Assembly (NCBI RefSeq): GCF_000717055.1
Contig: NZ_JNXI01000007.1
Span: 1 to 64,000, forward strand
DNA from: Streptomyces iakyrus
GTDB taxonomy: Bacteria; Actinomycetota; Actinomycetes; Streptomycetales; Streptomycetaceae
Length of the DNA: 64,000 nucleotides
Direction: 5' to 3'
Shown in pieces: positions 9,016-17,801 of the stretch. Position numbers and translations under genes: made by a program. Every line of letters starts with the position of its first letter. Position 1 is the stretch's first letter. Under the pieces are notes generated by a model that did not search any database, was not told the origin of the DNA, and saw nothing but the letters and a program-made list of their open reading frames with translations.

Positions 9016-9051
9016 GCACCGGCACCGGCACCGGCACCGGCACCGGCACCG
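9016..9051 (+). repeat. Hexanucleotide microsatellite (GCACCG)x6
   Basis: Six exact tandem copies of GCACCG run from 9016 to 9051, starting 10 nt after the ABM gene stop. The sequence is intergenic. It is a simple-sequence repeat that could vary in copy number by slippage, with no visible hairpin or coding role. Confidence 0.95.
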
Positions 9052-9159
9052 GCATGATCCGTAAGTCGTGGCCGGTCCGCTCTTGCCTCGGACGGCGGGC
9101 ACCCGTACGCTCACGGCCGTACCGACTGGACGGTATGCCGCCGAGGAGAGGCTCCGGAG

Positions 9160-10167
9160 ATGAGCACGATCAACCGCCAGATACGCCTGGCCGCGCGTCC
9201 CGTGGGAGAGCCGCGCCCCACCGACTGGCAGCTCGCCGAGGAGCCGGCCGGACAGCCGGGCGACGGCGAGTTCCTGGTGCAGGTGCTCTGCCTGTCGATC
9301 GACCCGGCGATGCGCGGCTGGATGAACGCGGGCCGGTCCTACATCCGCCCGGTGGAGATCGGCGAGGTGATGCGCGCCGGCGCGGTGGGCAGGGTGGTCG
9401 CCTCACGGCACTCCGGGTTCGAAGTCGGCGACCATGTGTCGGGCACGTTCGGCGTGCAGGAGTACTGCCTTTCGGACGGGCGCGGCGTGACCAAGGTCGA
9501 CCCCGCGGCGGCCCCCTTGCCGACCTATCTCGGCACGCTCGGCATGTCCGGCCTGACGGCCTACTTCGGCCTGATCGAGGTCGGGCGTCCCGAGCCGGGG
9601 CAGACCGTCGTGGTCTCCGGAGCGGCCGGGGCCGTCGGCAGCGTCGTCGGGCAGATCGCCAAGATCCTGGGCTGCCGGGTCATCGGCATCGCGGGCGGCG
9701 AGGCCAAGTGCCGCCTGGTGGTGGACGAGTTCGGGTTCGACGCGTGTATCGACTACCAGAGCGAGGACGTCCGCAAGGCCCTGCGCGAGCACGCCCCCGA
9801 CGGCGTCGACGTGTACTTCGACAACGTAGGCGGCGACGTTCTGGACGCCGTGCTGCTGCGGCTGGCGCGCGGCGCCCGCGTGGTCGTCTGCGGCGCGATC
9901 TCCCAGTACAACAGCACCAAGCCGCAAGGCCCCGCCAACTACCTGTCGCTGCTGGTCAACCGCGCCTCCATGACGGGCATCGTGGTGTTCGACTACGCCG
10001 ACCGGTACGCGGAGGGCATCACGCAGATGGCCGCGTGGCGGGCGGAGGGCCGGCTGAAGTCCCTGGAGGACGTGGTGTCCGGCTCTGTCGCGGAGTTCCC
10101 CGAGACCCTGATGCGCCTGTTCCGCGGTGACAACCACGGCAAGCTGGTGCTGAAGATCGCGGACTGA
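9160..10167 (+). CDS. NADP-dependent oxidoreductase, MDR superfamily (LTB4-dehydrogenase / YfmJ type)
   Basis: The 335-aa product has the medium-chain reductase fold without zinc ligands. It shows LSIDPAMRGWMN, GTLGMSGLTAYFGL, the nucleotide motif VVSGAAGAVGSVVGQIAKILGCRV, VYFDNVGGDVLDAVL and AISQYN. These are hallmarks of the prostaglandin reductase / leukotriene B4 12-hydroxydehydrogenase class, which reduces the C=C bond of enones with NADPH. It begins an apparent operon with the zinc dehydrogenase 27 nt downstream. The physiological substrate is unknown. Confidence 0.92.
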   Translation: MSTINRQIRLAARPVGEPRPTDWQLAEEPAGQPGDGEFLVQVLCLSIDPAMRGWMNAGRSYIRPVEIGEVMRAGAVGRVVASRHSGFEVGDHVSGTFGVQEYCLSDGRGVTKVDPAAAPLPTYLGTLGMSGLTAYFGLIEVGRPEPGQTVVVSGAAGAVGSVVGQIAKILGCRVIGIAGGEAKCRLVVDEFGFDACIDYQSEDVRKALREHAPDGVDVYFDNVGGDVLDAVLLRLARGARVVVCGAISQYNSTKPQGPANYLSLLVNRASMTGIVVFDYADRYAEGITQMAAWRAEGRLKSLEDVVSGSVAEFPETLMRLFRGDNHGKLVLKIAD

Positions 10168-10194
10168 CCGGGCCCGAGGGGAGGGAGAGATCCG

Positions 10195-11247
10195 ATGAAG
10201 GCACTGACCTACCACGGCCGTCACGACATCCGTTACGGCGAGGTCCCCGACCCGGCCGTCACCAGCCCCGCCGACGCGGTGGTGAGAGTGACCGCGGCCG
10301 GGATCTGCGGCAGCGACCTGCACATCTACGGCGGCAACGCCTTCAGCCCGGACCTGGGTTACACACCGGGACACGAGGGTGTCGGCGTGGTCGTCGACAC
10401 CGGCGGCCAGGTCACCCGCTTCAAGCCCGGCGACCGTGTTCTGGTGCCCGCGTCCGTCGGCTGTGCGCGGTGCGGGCAGTGTGCGGCCGGGTTCACCGCC
10501 CGCTGCGAACGCGCGGCGTCGAGCACGGAGCTCTGCTACGGAGTGAGCCGGAAGCTCCCGGGCAGCCAGGCCCAACTCCTGGCCGTGCCCTGCGCCGACG
10601 TCAATCTGGTGCACCTGCCCGAGGACATCTCCGACGACGCCGCCGTCGTGCTGACGGACAACGCCCCCACGGCCTGGTACGGCTGCCGCCGTGCCCGCAT
10701 CCAGCCCGGCGAGACCGTCCTGGTCATCGGCCTCGGCCCGGTCGGCCTCATGGCCGCCCAGTCCGCCTTCGCGATGGGCGCGGCCCGGGTGCTGGGCGTC
10801 GACCTGGTCGCGGAGCGCCGCGCCTTCGCCGCCGGGCTGGGCGTCGAGCCGGTCGAGGGTGACGACACGCGGGCGGCCGTCCGGGACATGACGGCCGGCC
10901 GCGGGCCGGACGCCGTGGTGGAGGCGGTGGGTTCCGACGCCACCATCCAACTCGCCCTCAAGGCCGTCCGGCAGGCCGGCCGGGTCAGCGTCATCGGCGT
11001 CAGCCAGAACAAGGCGTTCCCGTTCCACATGTACCTGGCGCAGGTCAAGGAACTGGAGTTCGCCATCGGGCTGTGCTCGGTGCACTACGAACTCCCTCCC
11101 CTGATCGCCCTCACCCGGGCCGGCCGGCTCCGGCCCGAGGCCGTGGTCTCCCACCGCTTCGCCCTCTCCGAAGGCCCGGCCGCGTACGAACTGTTCGCAA
11201 GCCGCTCCGACGGCGTCCGCAAGATCCTTCTCGACCCGGCCGGCTGA
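10195..11247 (+). CDS. Zinc-dependent alcohol dehydrogenase (MDR superfamily)
   Basis: The 350-aa product has catalytic zinc ligands in GICGSDLH and GHEGVG, a structural zinc cluster in GCARCGQCAAGFTARC, and a Rossmann motif VIGLGPVGLMAAQSAFAMGA followed by an acidic D (GVDLV), suggesting NAD(H) preference. Members oxidise alcohols or polyols; the class resembles glutathione-independent formaldehyde or sorbitol dehydrogenases. RBS GGGAGGGAGAG. It is likely co-transcribed with the preceding reductase. Confidence 0.9.
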   Translation: MKALTYHGRHDIRYGEVPDPAVTSPADAVVRVTAAGICGSDLHIYGGNAFSPDLGYTPGHEGVGVVVDTGGQVTRFKPGDRVLVPASVGCARCGQCAAGFTARCERAASSTELCYGVSRKLPGSQAQLLAVPCADVNLVHLPEDISDDAAVVLTDNAPTAWYGCRRARIQPGETVLVIGLGPVGLMAAQSAFAMGAARVLGVDLVAERRAFAAGLGVEPVEGDDTRAAVRDMTAGRGPDAVVEAVGSDATIQLALKAVRQAGRVSVIGVSQNKAFPFHMYLAQVKELEFAIGLCSVHYELPPLIALTRAGRLRPEAVVSHRFALSEGPAAYELFASRSDGVRKILLDPAG

Positions 11248-11315
11248 CCACTCCGGGCCTCTCACTCGCTGAGCGCGGTCTCCTAGGGTGAGTCCCTCGG
11301 AGACTGGAGGCCGCC

Positions 11316-11906
11316 ATGCCACAGCGCCACGAAGCCGCCCGACCGACCCGTCCGCGGCTGACGCCGCTCCCCGAGGCGCAGAGGGACCCGAGGACCCGGG
11401 ACCTGCTGGCCATCGCTCCCCACGACCCCGGGGACGGGATCCCGAACATCTTCACCACGCTCGTGCGCCATCCCGACCTCTACGCGCAGTTCCTGCCGTT
11501 CGGCGGTCAGTTGCTCGTCAGCGGCCGACTGCCGGGAGACGTGCGCGAGTTACTGATCCTGCGCACCGCGTGGAACACCGGCTCGCGGTACGAGTGGGGG
11601 CGGCACCTCCCCCTGGCCAGGGCCGAGGGCGTCGCGGACGCGGACATCGACCGCATCGGCGAAGGGCCGGAGGCACCCGGCTGGACGGGCCTCCAGCGGC
11701 ACCTGATCCGCGCGGCGGACGAGCTGAACCGCGATGCCACGGTGTCCGACGCCCCCTGGGCGGGTCTGGCCGAGCACTTCGACGAGGCCGACCTGATCGA
11801 GATCGTCATGCTGGTGGGGCAGTACCACATGGTGGCCTTCTTCCTGAGCGCCACCGGTGTGGAACTGGAACCCGGTTTCGACGCCACCGGCTTCGCGGAG
11901 TCATAG
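11316..11906 (+). CDS. Carboxymuconolactone decarboxylase-family protein
   Basis: The 196-aa all-helical protein contains the CMD core VRELLILRTAWNTGSRYEWGRH and a second half with DEADLIEIVMLVGQYHMVAFFLSATGV. There is no CxxC motif, so it is unlikely to be an AhpD-type peroxidase component. It resembles gamma-carboxymuconolactone decarboxylase-like proteins, often found beside aromatic or steroid catabolism genes. RBS GGAGG lies ~6 nt upstream. It follows the two dehydrogenases in the same direction. Confidence 0.88.
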   Translation: MPQRHEAARPTRPRLTPLPEAQRDPRTRDLLAIAPHDPGDGIPNIFTTLVRHPDLYAQFLPFGGQLLVSGRLPGDVRELLILRTAWNTGSRYEWGRHLPLARAEGVADADIDRIGEGPEAPGWTGLQRHLIRAADELNRDATVSDAPWAGLAEHFDEADLIEIVMLVGQYHMVAFFLSATGVELEPGFDATGFAES

Positions 11907-11914
11907 AGGGACCA

Positions 11915-11931
11915 CGGGCGAGGGACGCCCG
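11915..11931 (+). terminator. Weak hairpin after the CMD gene
   Basis: CGGGCG (11915-11920) and CGCCCG (11926-11931) form a 6-bp stem with a 5-nt loop, 9 nt past the CMD stop. There is no U-tract. It is a possible weak terminator only. Confidence 0.35.
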
Positions 11932-12317
11932 AAGAAGACGAACCGTCACCTGACCGGCCTCGAGGTGCTCGTGGCCGGTGCGGGCACAGCAGGCCGGCCA
12001 CGAAGGCCGCCGCGTTCCCGCTCTGCGGCCGCACCTGCGACATCACGTCCGCGCGTACCGCTTCGGGCCCGATCGTCCGCGCGTACCCCCGCGCCCCGGG
12101 GCTCATCCCCATTCGGCCAATTCCGAGTTCGCCGGTGGACACGCGTCGGTCTGAATGGAACGCTCCCTCCAGAGCCGCGGGGCGGTGCCCGGAAGGCGCG
12201 CCCCCGGTCGCGCCGACGCCGTTTCCCCGTACGAGCCGCGCATCGCTCACCAGCACGAAGTCCTCGCAGAAGCCGAGTCCTGGTACGCCCGGATGCCTCG
12301 CCGAGAGGGGTTCCCCC
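11932..12317. other. Intergenic region upstream of the CSLREA protein
   Basis: About 390 nt without a convincing gene. ORFs on both strands here have arginine/proline-rich, shadow-like composition. The right end holds the RBS (GAGAGGGG) of the secreted CSLREA protein. No clear promoter or RNA was recognised. Confidence 0.5.
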
Positions 12318-13556
12318 ATGAAACGCACAGCCGTCACGGCCGCAATCTCCGCCGTCCTCCTAGCCACCGCCGCGCCTCCCGTCGCCCACGCCGCCGCGCC
12401 CGTGGACTCCGGTCCTGCGGAGTTCACCGTGGACACCACGTCCGACGCCGTCGACGCCGATGCCGCGGACGGCCGGTGTCGCACCGCCTCGGGCGGGTGC
12501 AGCCTGCGTGCCGCGGTAATGGCCGCCAACGCACGGCCGGGCAGTACGATCACGCTGCCTCCCGGCCACTACCGGCTGACGATCCCGCCCGACCCGCGGC
12601 TGATCATCGGCGACAACCCCGACCCCACCACGGGCGACCTGAACGTCACCGCCCCCGTCACGATCAAGGGTGCCGGCGCACGGACCACCGTCATCGACGC
12701 CAACCGCCTGGACCGGGCCTTCCGCATGCAGGCGGACTCCCGGCTGTCCGATCTGACGATCACCGGCGGGGTGGCCAGGCAACGCGAACTGCCCATCACC
12801 GACACCGGTGGTGGCGCGATCGCCAACGGACACCACATGACGCTGCGCCGGGTCACCGTGAGAGGGAACTCCGCCGGTTACGGCGGCGGCATCTTCAACG
12901 TCCCGGACTCCCACCTCGACCTGATCGAGAGCACCGTCAGCGGGAACGCCGCGGGAGAGGCCGGCGGCATCAGGTTCGACGACACCGGCACCGTGACCAA
13001 CTCGACGATCGCCGACAACCGGGTGACGAACCCCGGCGACCGCCCCGGGAGCCTCGCCGGTTACGGCGGAGGCATCGACATCCGGGGCATCGGGCTCGTG
13101 GAGATTCTCAACTCGACCATCACCGGCAACCGTTCCAGCGATGGCGGAGGCGGGATCAACATCGCCCCCGCCTATCTCGACAGTCTGCCCGCGCCGATCC
13201 CCGACATCGTCGATCTGCCCCTCGGACGCATGACGCTGCGCAACTCCGTCATCGCGGACAACACCGTCGGCGGCGCGCCCGCCGACTGCAAGAGGGCCTT
13301 CGCCACCATCACGTCGCAGGGCCACAACCTCGACGGCGACGGCAGCTGCCGGCTGACCGCCACGGGCGACCTGCCCAGCCGCACCCCCGTGACCGGACCG
13401 CTGGCGAACAACGGCGGCCCCACCGACACGGTCGCGCTGCTCCCCGGAAGCCCCGGCCTGGACGCGGCCGACGACTGCCCGGCCACCGACCAGCGCGGCG
13501 TCACGCGCCCTCAGGGCACCGGCTGCGACATCGGCTCCTACGAGGCCGTGAGATGA
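12318..13556 (+). CDS. Secreted CSLREA-domain, right-handed beta-helix protein
   Basis: The product is 412 aa from ATG 12318. A longer frame open from 12135 was rejected because the signal peptide (MKRTAVTAAISAVLLATAAPPVAHAA) starts here. After cleavage comes FTVDTTSDAVD--DGRC, then GGCSLRAAVMAAN, the CSLREA motif that opens many secreted beta-helix proteins. Repeated -GGGI-N- and STI--N- rungs follow (YGGGIFN, AGGIRFDD, YGGGIDIRG, GGGGINIAP). The end has LANNGGPTDTVALLPGSPGLDAA, the choice-of-anchor Q / polymorphic outer-protein type tail. It is probably a wall-exposed adhesin or polysaccharide-binding protein; catalysis is not evident. Confidence 0.88.
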   Translation: MKRTAVTAAISAVLLATAAPPVAHAAAPVDSGPAEFTVDTTSDAVDADAADGRCRTASGGCSLRAAVMAANARPGSTITLPPGHYRLTIPPDPRLIIGDNPDPTTGDLNVTAPVTIKGAGARTTVIDANRLDRAFRMQADSRLSDLTITGGVARQRELPITDTGGGAIANGHHMTLRRVTVRGNSAGYGGGIFNVPDSHLDLIESTVSGNAAGEAGGIRFDDTGTVTNSTIADNRVTNPGDRPGSLAGYGGGIDIRGIGLVEILNSTITGNRSSDGGGGINIAPAYLDSLPAPIPDIVDLPLGRMTLRNSVIADNTVGGAPADCKRAFATITSQGHNLDGDGSCRLTATGDLPSRTPVTGPLANNGGPTDTVALLPGSPGLDAADDCPATDQRGVTRPQGTGCDIGSYEAVR

Positions 13557-13580
13557 CCCCCGCGACACACGCGCCGGGGG
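13557..13580. terminator. Imperfect GC hairpin between convergent genes
   Basis: CCCCCGCG (from 13557) can pair with CGCG-CC-GGGG (13570-13580) with a 2-nt bulge, lying between the stop of the beta-helix gene and the stop of the convergent TetR gene. It is a plausible shared terminator. Confidence 0.4.
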
Positions 13581-13587
13581 CGTGACC

Positions 13588-14253
13588 TCAAGGTGCGGGC
13601 CTGGGCGTGCCCCCGGCGGAGGGGCCGTCCGCGCCGGGGGCGTCCCGCACGGGAACGCCGTGGTGGGCGGCCAGCGCCAGCAGGGCCACGCGCAGCGGTT
13701 CGGCCTCCAGGACCACGTCCGGATCGAACCAGCGGGCCACCGCAGTGCCGCTCGTCATCCTCAGCGTGAAGCGCGCCAGCTCCTCCGCCACCTCGGGGCG
13801 GTCACGCAGGGCGAAGACCGAGCTGACGGAATCCCGGGCCCAGACCACCAGCGCGTCGCGGTAGTGACGCACCTCGGCCACGGCGGCCGCACTGGCGTCC
13901 TTCTGCACCATGCCCAGCCCCAACAGCAGCTTCACGCCTCGCGGGTGATGCCGGAAGGCGCCCGCGAGGTTCGTGAGGAAGGTGTCCAGACGCTCAACGG
14001 CGTCGGCGCCCGGCACCTCGGCCGGGGGCAGGGCGGCCAGCAGCGCGGTTCTGGCGCGCTCCAGCACCGCGACGTAGATCCCGTCCTTGCTGCGGAAGTG
14101 CCAGTAGATCGAACTCACCGGCAGACCGCACGCGGTGGAGATCATCGAGATGGACGTGGCGGCGTAGCCGTGGCGCGACATCAACTCGCCGGCGGTGTCC
14201 AGTATCGCGTCACGGGACCGCGCGCCACGGTCCAGGGCCGGTGCCTGCGTCAT
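13588..14253 (-). CDS. TetR-family transcriptional regulator
   Basis: The 221-aa product has an N-terminal HTH (residues ~10-58: RSRDAILDTAGELMSRHGYAATSISMISTACGLPVSSIYWHFRSKDGIY). The C-terminal domain fits the TetR_C type with a conserved HHPRGVKLLLGLGM region. It starts 10 nt after the methyltransferase stop on the same strand, so the two form one operon, and it may autoregulate the pair. The ligand is unknown. Confidence 0.92.
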   Translation of the reverse strand: MTQAPALDRGARSRDAILDTAGELMSRHGYAATSISMISTACGLPVSSIYWHFRSKDGIYVAVLERARTALLAALPPAEVPGADAVERLDTFLTNLAGAFRHHPRGVKLLLGLGMVQKDASAAAVAEVRHYRDALVVWARDSVSSVFALRDRPEVAEELARFTLRMTSGTAVARWFDPDVVLEAEPLRVALLALAAHHGVPVRDAPGADGPSAGGTPRPAP

Positions 14254-14263
14254 GGGGCCGACT

Positions 14264-15085
14264 CTAAGGGAGAAGTCGCGAACCGTCGCCTGCCGGCCGG
14301 CGGCCCCACGCCGAGATCATCGGCGAGGTGGCGAGGTCCAGGCGTCCCGCCTCGACGGCGGCGAGATGCCCGTCGATCTCCTCGTCCGTGGCGAGGCCGG
14401 CGGCGACGAGCCGGTCCCGCACCTGACGGACGGTGGCCGCCTCCAGGGCGTCGCAGGCGGGCGAGGTGACCGGGAAGTAGGCGTCGGCCTCCACGTCCAC
14501 CAGGCCCGCCTCGCGCAGCAGCCGGGGCAGTCTGCGCCCGTAGGAGAGATCCGCGCCGCGCTGCCGCAGCAGGTCGCGGAAGCCGCTGCGGAGCCGGTTG
14601 GCCCGCTCCTGCTCGGGGCCGTGCTCGTCGGGGCAGATCAGCGGCTGGAGCGCGGGATCGGCGTCCTCGACCAGCAGCAGCCCGCCCGGGCGCAGCGCCC
14701 GGACCATGGCGCGCAGCGCGGCGTCGCGCTCGGTGACGTGGACCAGGACGAGCCGGGCGTGCACCAGGTCGAAGGGGCCGGACGGAGGGTCGTCGCGGCC
14801 CACGTCGTGCCGGAGCACCTCTACGCCCGCGGTGGCGGCCGTACCCGTCCAGGACACGTCGATGTCGGTGGCGAGCACGCGGCCGCGCGGCCCGACCCGC
14901 TCGCGCAGCCACGCCGCCACGCTCGGCCCGCCGGCCCCGACCTCCCAGCACCGCCACCCCTCGGCGATCCCGGCCGCTTCGAGGTGCCGGAACGTCGAGG
15001 CGTCGAAGAGGGCCGCCAGAGCGTCGAAGCGCGTTCCGGCCTCGGACTGCCGGTTGTCCAGGAGGTACCCCTCGTCCTGAGCCAT
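14264..15085 (-). CDS. Class I SAM-dependent methyltransferase
   Basis: The 273-aa product has a Rossmann methyltransferase domain: motif I CWEVGAGGPSVAAWL, motif II acidic DID, FDLVHARLVLVHV (motif IV) and LRPGGLLLVEDADP (post-motif). A variable C-terminal part includes YGRRLPRLLREAGLVDVEADAY, which resembles small-molecule methyltransferases. It lies upstream of the TetR gene in a two-gene operon. The substrate is unknown. Confidence 0.88.
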   Translation of the reverse strand: MAQDEGYLLDNRQSEAGTRFDALAALFDASTFRHLEAAGIAEGWRCWEVGAGGPSVAAWLRERVGPRGRVLATDIDVSWTGTAATAGVEVLRHDVGRDDPPSGPFDLVHARLVLVHVTERDAALRAMVRALRPGGLLLVEDADPALQPLICPDEHGPEQERANRLRSGFRDLLRQRGADLSYGRRLPRLLREAGLVDVEADAYFPVTSPACDALEAATVRQVRDRLVAAGLATDEEIDGHLAAVEAGRLDLATSPMISAWGRRPAGDGSRLLP

Positions 15086-15117
15086 CCGGCGATCATGTCA
15101 TGCCCCGGCCGGCCGGT

Positions 15118-15627
15118 TCAGCGTGGTGCGCGCGGCGGCAGACGGTGCAGCTCCACGTCCGTGAGCAGCCCGTCGGCGACCGTGGCGGTCATGTACGTGC
15201 AGTGCGGCTGGCGGCGGCGGTCCGTCGGGGAGCCCGGGTTCAGCAGGCGCAGGCCGGTGGGCGCCATGGTGTCCCAGGGGATGTGGCTGTGGCCGAAGAC
15301 CAGCACGTCCAGGCCGGGGAAGCGGGCGGCGCACCGCTGTTCCCGGCCCTGCTTGGCGCCCGTCTCGTGGATCACGCCGAACCGCACCCCTTCCAGTTCC
15401 GCGTACGCCACCTCCGGCAGCCGGGCGCGCAGCTCCGGCCCGTCGTTGTTGCCGTACACCCCGACGAGCCGCCGGCAGCGGGCCTCCAGCAGGTCGAGCG
15501 TCTCGGAGTCGACCCAGTCCCCGGCGTGGAACACGACGTCGGCGTGCGGGATTTCGGCGAGCAGGGGGCCGGGCAGGACCTTGGCGCGCTTGGGCAGGTG
15601 GGTGTCGGACATCAGGAGCAGTCGCAC
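15118..15627 (-). CDS. YfcE/MJ0936-type metallophosphoesterase
   Basis: The 169-aa product carries the calcineurin-like metal ligands: MSDTHLP (D-x-H), HAGDW (D), GNND (N), VIHETG (H) and FGHSHIP (GHxH), ending LLNPGSP as in the small bacterial phosphodiesterases of this family. It uses two divalent metals to hydrolyse phosphodiesters. It is divergent from the exonuclease-TerD gene with 95 nt between starts. Confidence 0.92.
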   Translation of the reverse strand: MRLLLMSDTHLPKRAKVLPGPLLAEIPHADVVFHAGDWVDSETLDLLEARCRRLVGVYGNNDGPELRARLPEVAYAELEGVRFGVIHETGAKQGREQRCAARFPGLDVLVFGHSHIPWDTMAPTGLRLLNPGSPTDRRRQPHCTYMTATVADGLLTDVELHRLPPRAPR

Positions 15628-15722
15628 ATCATCACCCTAGAGGGTGTCGTTCGATATCCACTTATACGGATGAATCGACATCCGGGTTGAAGAGCCGGTG
15701 AAGATCCCTCCATCCTTCGTCC

Positions 15723-17618
15723 ATGCCTCTCCTCTCTCCTGCCTTCGACGAGCCCGGCCTGCGCGACTACGCCCATGACTGGGCGGTGCTCGACGTGGAG
15801 ACGTCGGGACTCGTCGCCCGTCGGGACCGGGTGCTGTCGGTGGCCGTGGTGGTGCTGGGGCCGGACGGGGAGCAGAGGGAGGAGTTCTCGACGCTCCTCG
15901 ACCCCGGCTGCGATCCCGGGCCGGTGCATGTCCACGGGCTCACGGCCGAGAGGCTGCGCGGTGCGCCGGTCTTCGACCAGGTCGCGCCGCGGATCGCCGG
16001 GATGCTGCGGGACCGGGTGCTCGTCGCGCACAACGCGCAGTTCGACTACGACTTCCTCGCCCACGAGTTCGCCCGCGCCGGCGCCGCGCTGCCGGTGGCC
16101 CGTCGCCTGTGCACCCTCGCACTGAACCGCCGGGTCGATCCGCCGACCGAGGATCTCAGGCTGGGCACGCTCGCCGCCCACTACGGCGTCCCCCAGGTCA
16201 GGGCGCACGACGCGCTCGACGACACCCGGGTGCTGGCGGGCGTGCTGCGTGCCTCGCTGCGGGAGGCGGCGCGCCTCGAACTGCCGTTGCCGTTCGTGTC
16301 CTGCCCGCCCCGCCAGGACCCCCGGTTCGCTCCCCGGACGCCCAAGACGCCGTGCGCCTACCGCAATCCGGGGCGGCCGGAGCCGGGCGGACCACTGGTG
16401 CAGGGCATGAAGGTCGCGATCACCGGTGAGACGCTGACCCCGCGCGCGGAGCTGGAGCGGCAGGCCGCCGAGGCCGGGCTGAACGTCATGGCGTCCGTCA
16501 GCCGGCACACCAGCGCACTGGTCACCAACGACGCCTCGTCCGGCTCCGGCAAGGCACGGCGCGCGCTGGCCGAGGGGGTGCCGGTGCTCGACGAGTCCAC
16601 GTTCGTGCGGCTGCTGGGGGACGTACGGCCGGGGACACCGCACGAGCGGACCCGAAGCCCGGAAGCCGCGATCCCCTCTCCCGCGACGCCCCCCGCCCCG
16701 GCCCGCATCCCGCAGCCGGTCCAGGAGCCCGCGCCGCCCGCCGCCACCCTCCCCGAGCCGGCGTCATCGGCGCCGTCCGTGCCACCGCGTCCGGCACACC
16801 CGGCCGCCCAGGACCGCCCGCTCTCCGGGCGGCGCGTCCTGGTGCTCGGTGGTACGCATCCCGATGCCGTCGCGGCCCGCGGCCGGATCGTCGAACTCGG
16901 CGGAGCAGCGGCGATCAACCTCTCCTCCAGCGTCACCGACGTCGTACTCCTGGAGGGCGGCGAACGGGACCGCCGGATGAAGCGGATCACCGCCCTCGCC
17001 TTCCCCACGCACGAGGCGGCGTGGCTCGACGCGCCGGTCATCACCCCGCTCGCCCGGCAGGGCGGCGGGCCGGCGGCACCGCGGGTCCTCCCGCGCGGCG
17101 GTGTCATCGACCTGCCGCAGCCGAGCGGATCCGCCGCCGCGGTGCCCTGGACCGTGACCGCGGCCTGGGCGCAGCAGACGTCGTGCGAGATCGACGTGGT
17201 CGCCTTCGTCGTCGACGAGGACGAACAGGTCTGCTTCGACGAGGACTTCGTCTTCTACGGCGCGCCGGAGAACCCGGGCGGGACGGTGCGGCTGCACAGC
17301 GACGGGCCGACCGAGCAGACGATCGGCGTCGATCTCGCCGCACTGCCGCCCTCGGCCCGCAAGGTCGTGGTCGCCGCCGCCATCGACGGCTCGCCCACCT
17401 TCGGCGACGTCGGCGCGATCCACATCAGCTCCGGGCCGGGACCCAGCGCCGCACCCCTGGTCCAGGCCACTCTGGACGCCGCGACCACGGAGCGCACCCT
17501 GCTGCTCGCCGAGCTCTACCGCCGCGGCCCGCTGTGGCGCCTGCGCACGGTGGGGCAGGGGTACGACCGAGGTCTGGGCGCCCTGGCACGGAGCTACGGC
17601 GTGAATGTCGCCGACTGA
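15723..17618 (+). CDS. DEDDh exonuclease - BRCT - TerD fusion protein
   Basis: The 631-aa product has three parts. Residues ~18-185 are a DNA polymerase III epsilon-like 3'-5' exonuclease with all five DEDDh residues: D24/E26 (LDVETSG), D108 (HNAQFDYDF) and H162/D167 (AHDALDDT). Residues ~230-305 form a BRCT domain (KVAITGETLTPRAELERQAAEAG, TSALVTND, KARRALAEGVPVLDESTF). A second, weaker BRCT-like segment is at ~365-440 (RVLVLGGTHPDAVAARGRIVELGG) after a proline-rich linker. Residues ~470-625 are a TerD/stress-protein domain (CEIDVVAFVVDEDEQVCFDEDFVFYGAP, ending AELYRRGPLWRLRTVGQGYDRGLGALARSYGV). TerD domains bind Ca2+ and occur in stress and tellurite-resistance loci, so a DNA-repair or nucleic-acid stress role is inferred. 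Confidence 0.9.
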   Translation: MPLLSPAFDEPGLRDYAHDWAVLDVETSGLVARRDRVLSVAVVVLGPDGEQREEFSTLLDPGCDPGPVHVHGLTAERLRGAPVFDQVAPRIAGMLRDRVLVAHNAQFDYDFLAHEFARAGAALPVARRLCTLALNRRVDPPTEDLRLGTLAAHYGVPQVRAHDALDDTRVLAGVLRASLREAARLELPLPFVSCPPRQDPRFAPRTPKTPCAYRNPGRPEPGGPLVQGMKVAITGETLTPRAELERQAAEAGLNVMASVSRHTSALVTNDASSGSGKARRALAEGVPVLDESTFVRLLGDVRPGTPHERTRSPEAAIPSPATPPAPARIPQPVQEPAPPAATLPEPASSAPSVPPRPAHPAAQDRPLSGRRVLVLGGTHPDAVAARGRIVELGGAAAINLSSSVTDVVLLEGGERDRRMKRITALAFPTHEAAWLDAPVITPLARQGGGPAAPRVLPRGGVIDLPQPSGSAAAVPWTVTAAWAQQTSCEIDVVAFVVDEDEQVCFDEDFVFYGAPENPGGTVRLHSDGPTEQTIGVDLAALPPSARKVVVAAAIDGSPTFGDVGAIHISSGPGPSAAPLVQATLDAATTERTLLLAELYRRGPLWRLRTVGQGYDRGLGALARSYGVNVAD

Positions 17619-17801
17619 AGTGCCCGGCCGAAGCACTTTGACCGCGAACAGACAGACTGCGCAGCTCAGTTGCCCGCGGACAGAGATGATCACGGCGAGG
17701 TCTCGAAAGGTGAGGCGGCCTCGCCGAGCGGGTTAGCATCGGGCAACACGCACTACAACAGGACGTCTACGGCGAGCGACCCGAAGGGGCCCGGAAACCC
17801 G

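Noticed and set aside
9016..9051. Short tandem repeats as a CRISPR array
   Set aside because: Pure 6-nt tandem copies without spacers; no cas genes in the window.
12135..12317. N-terminal extension of the CSLREA protein
   Set aside because: The signal peptide begins at ATG 12318 directly after an RBS.
11507..12553. 348-aa minus-strand ORF over the CMD gene and the following gap
   Set aside because: Composition is shadow-like and it runs antisense to two real genes.
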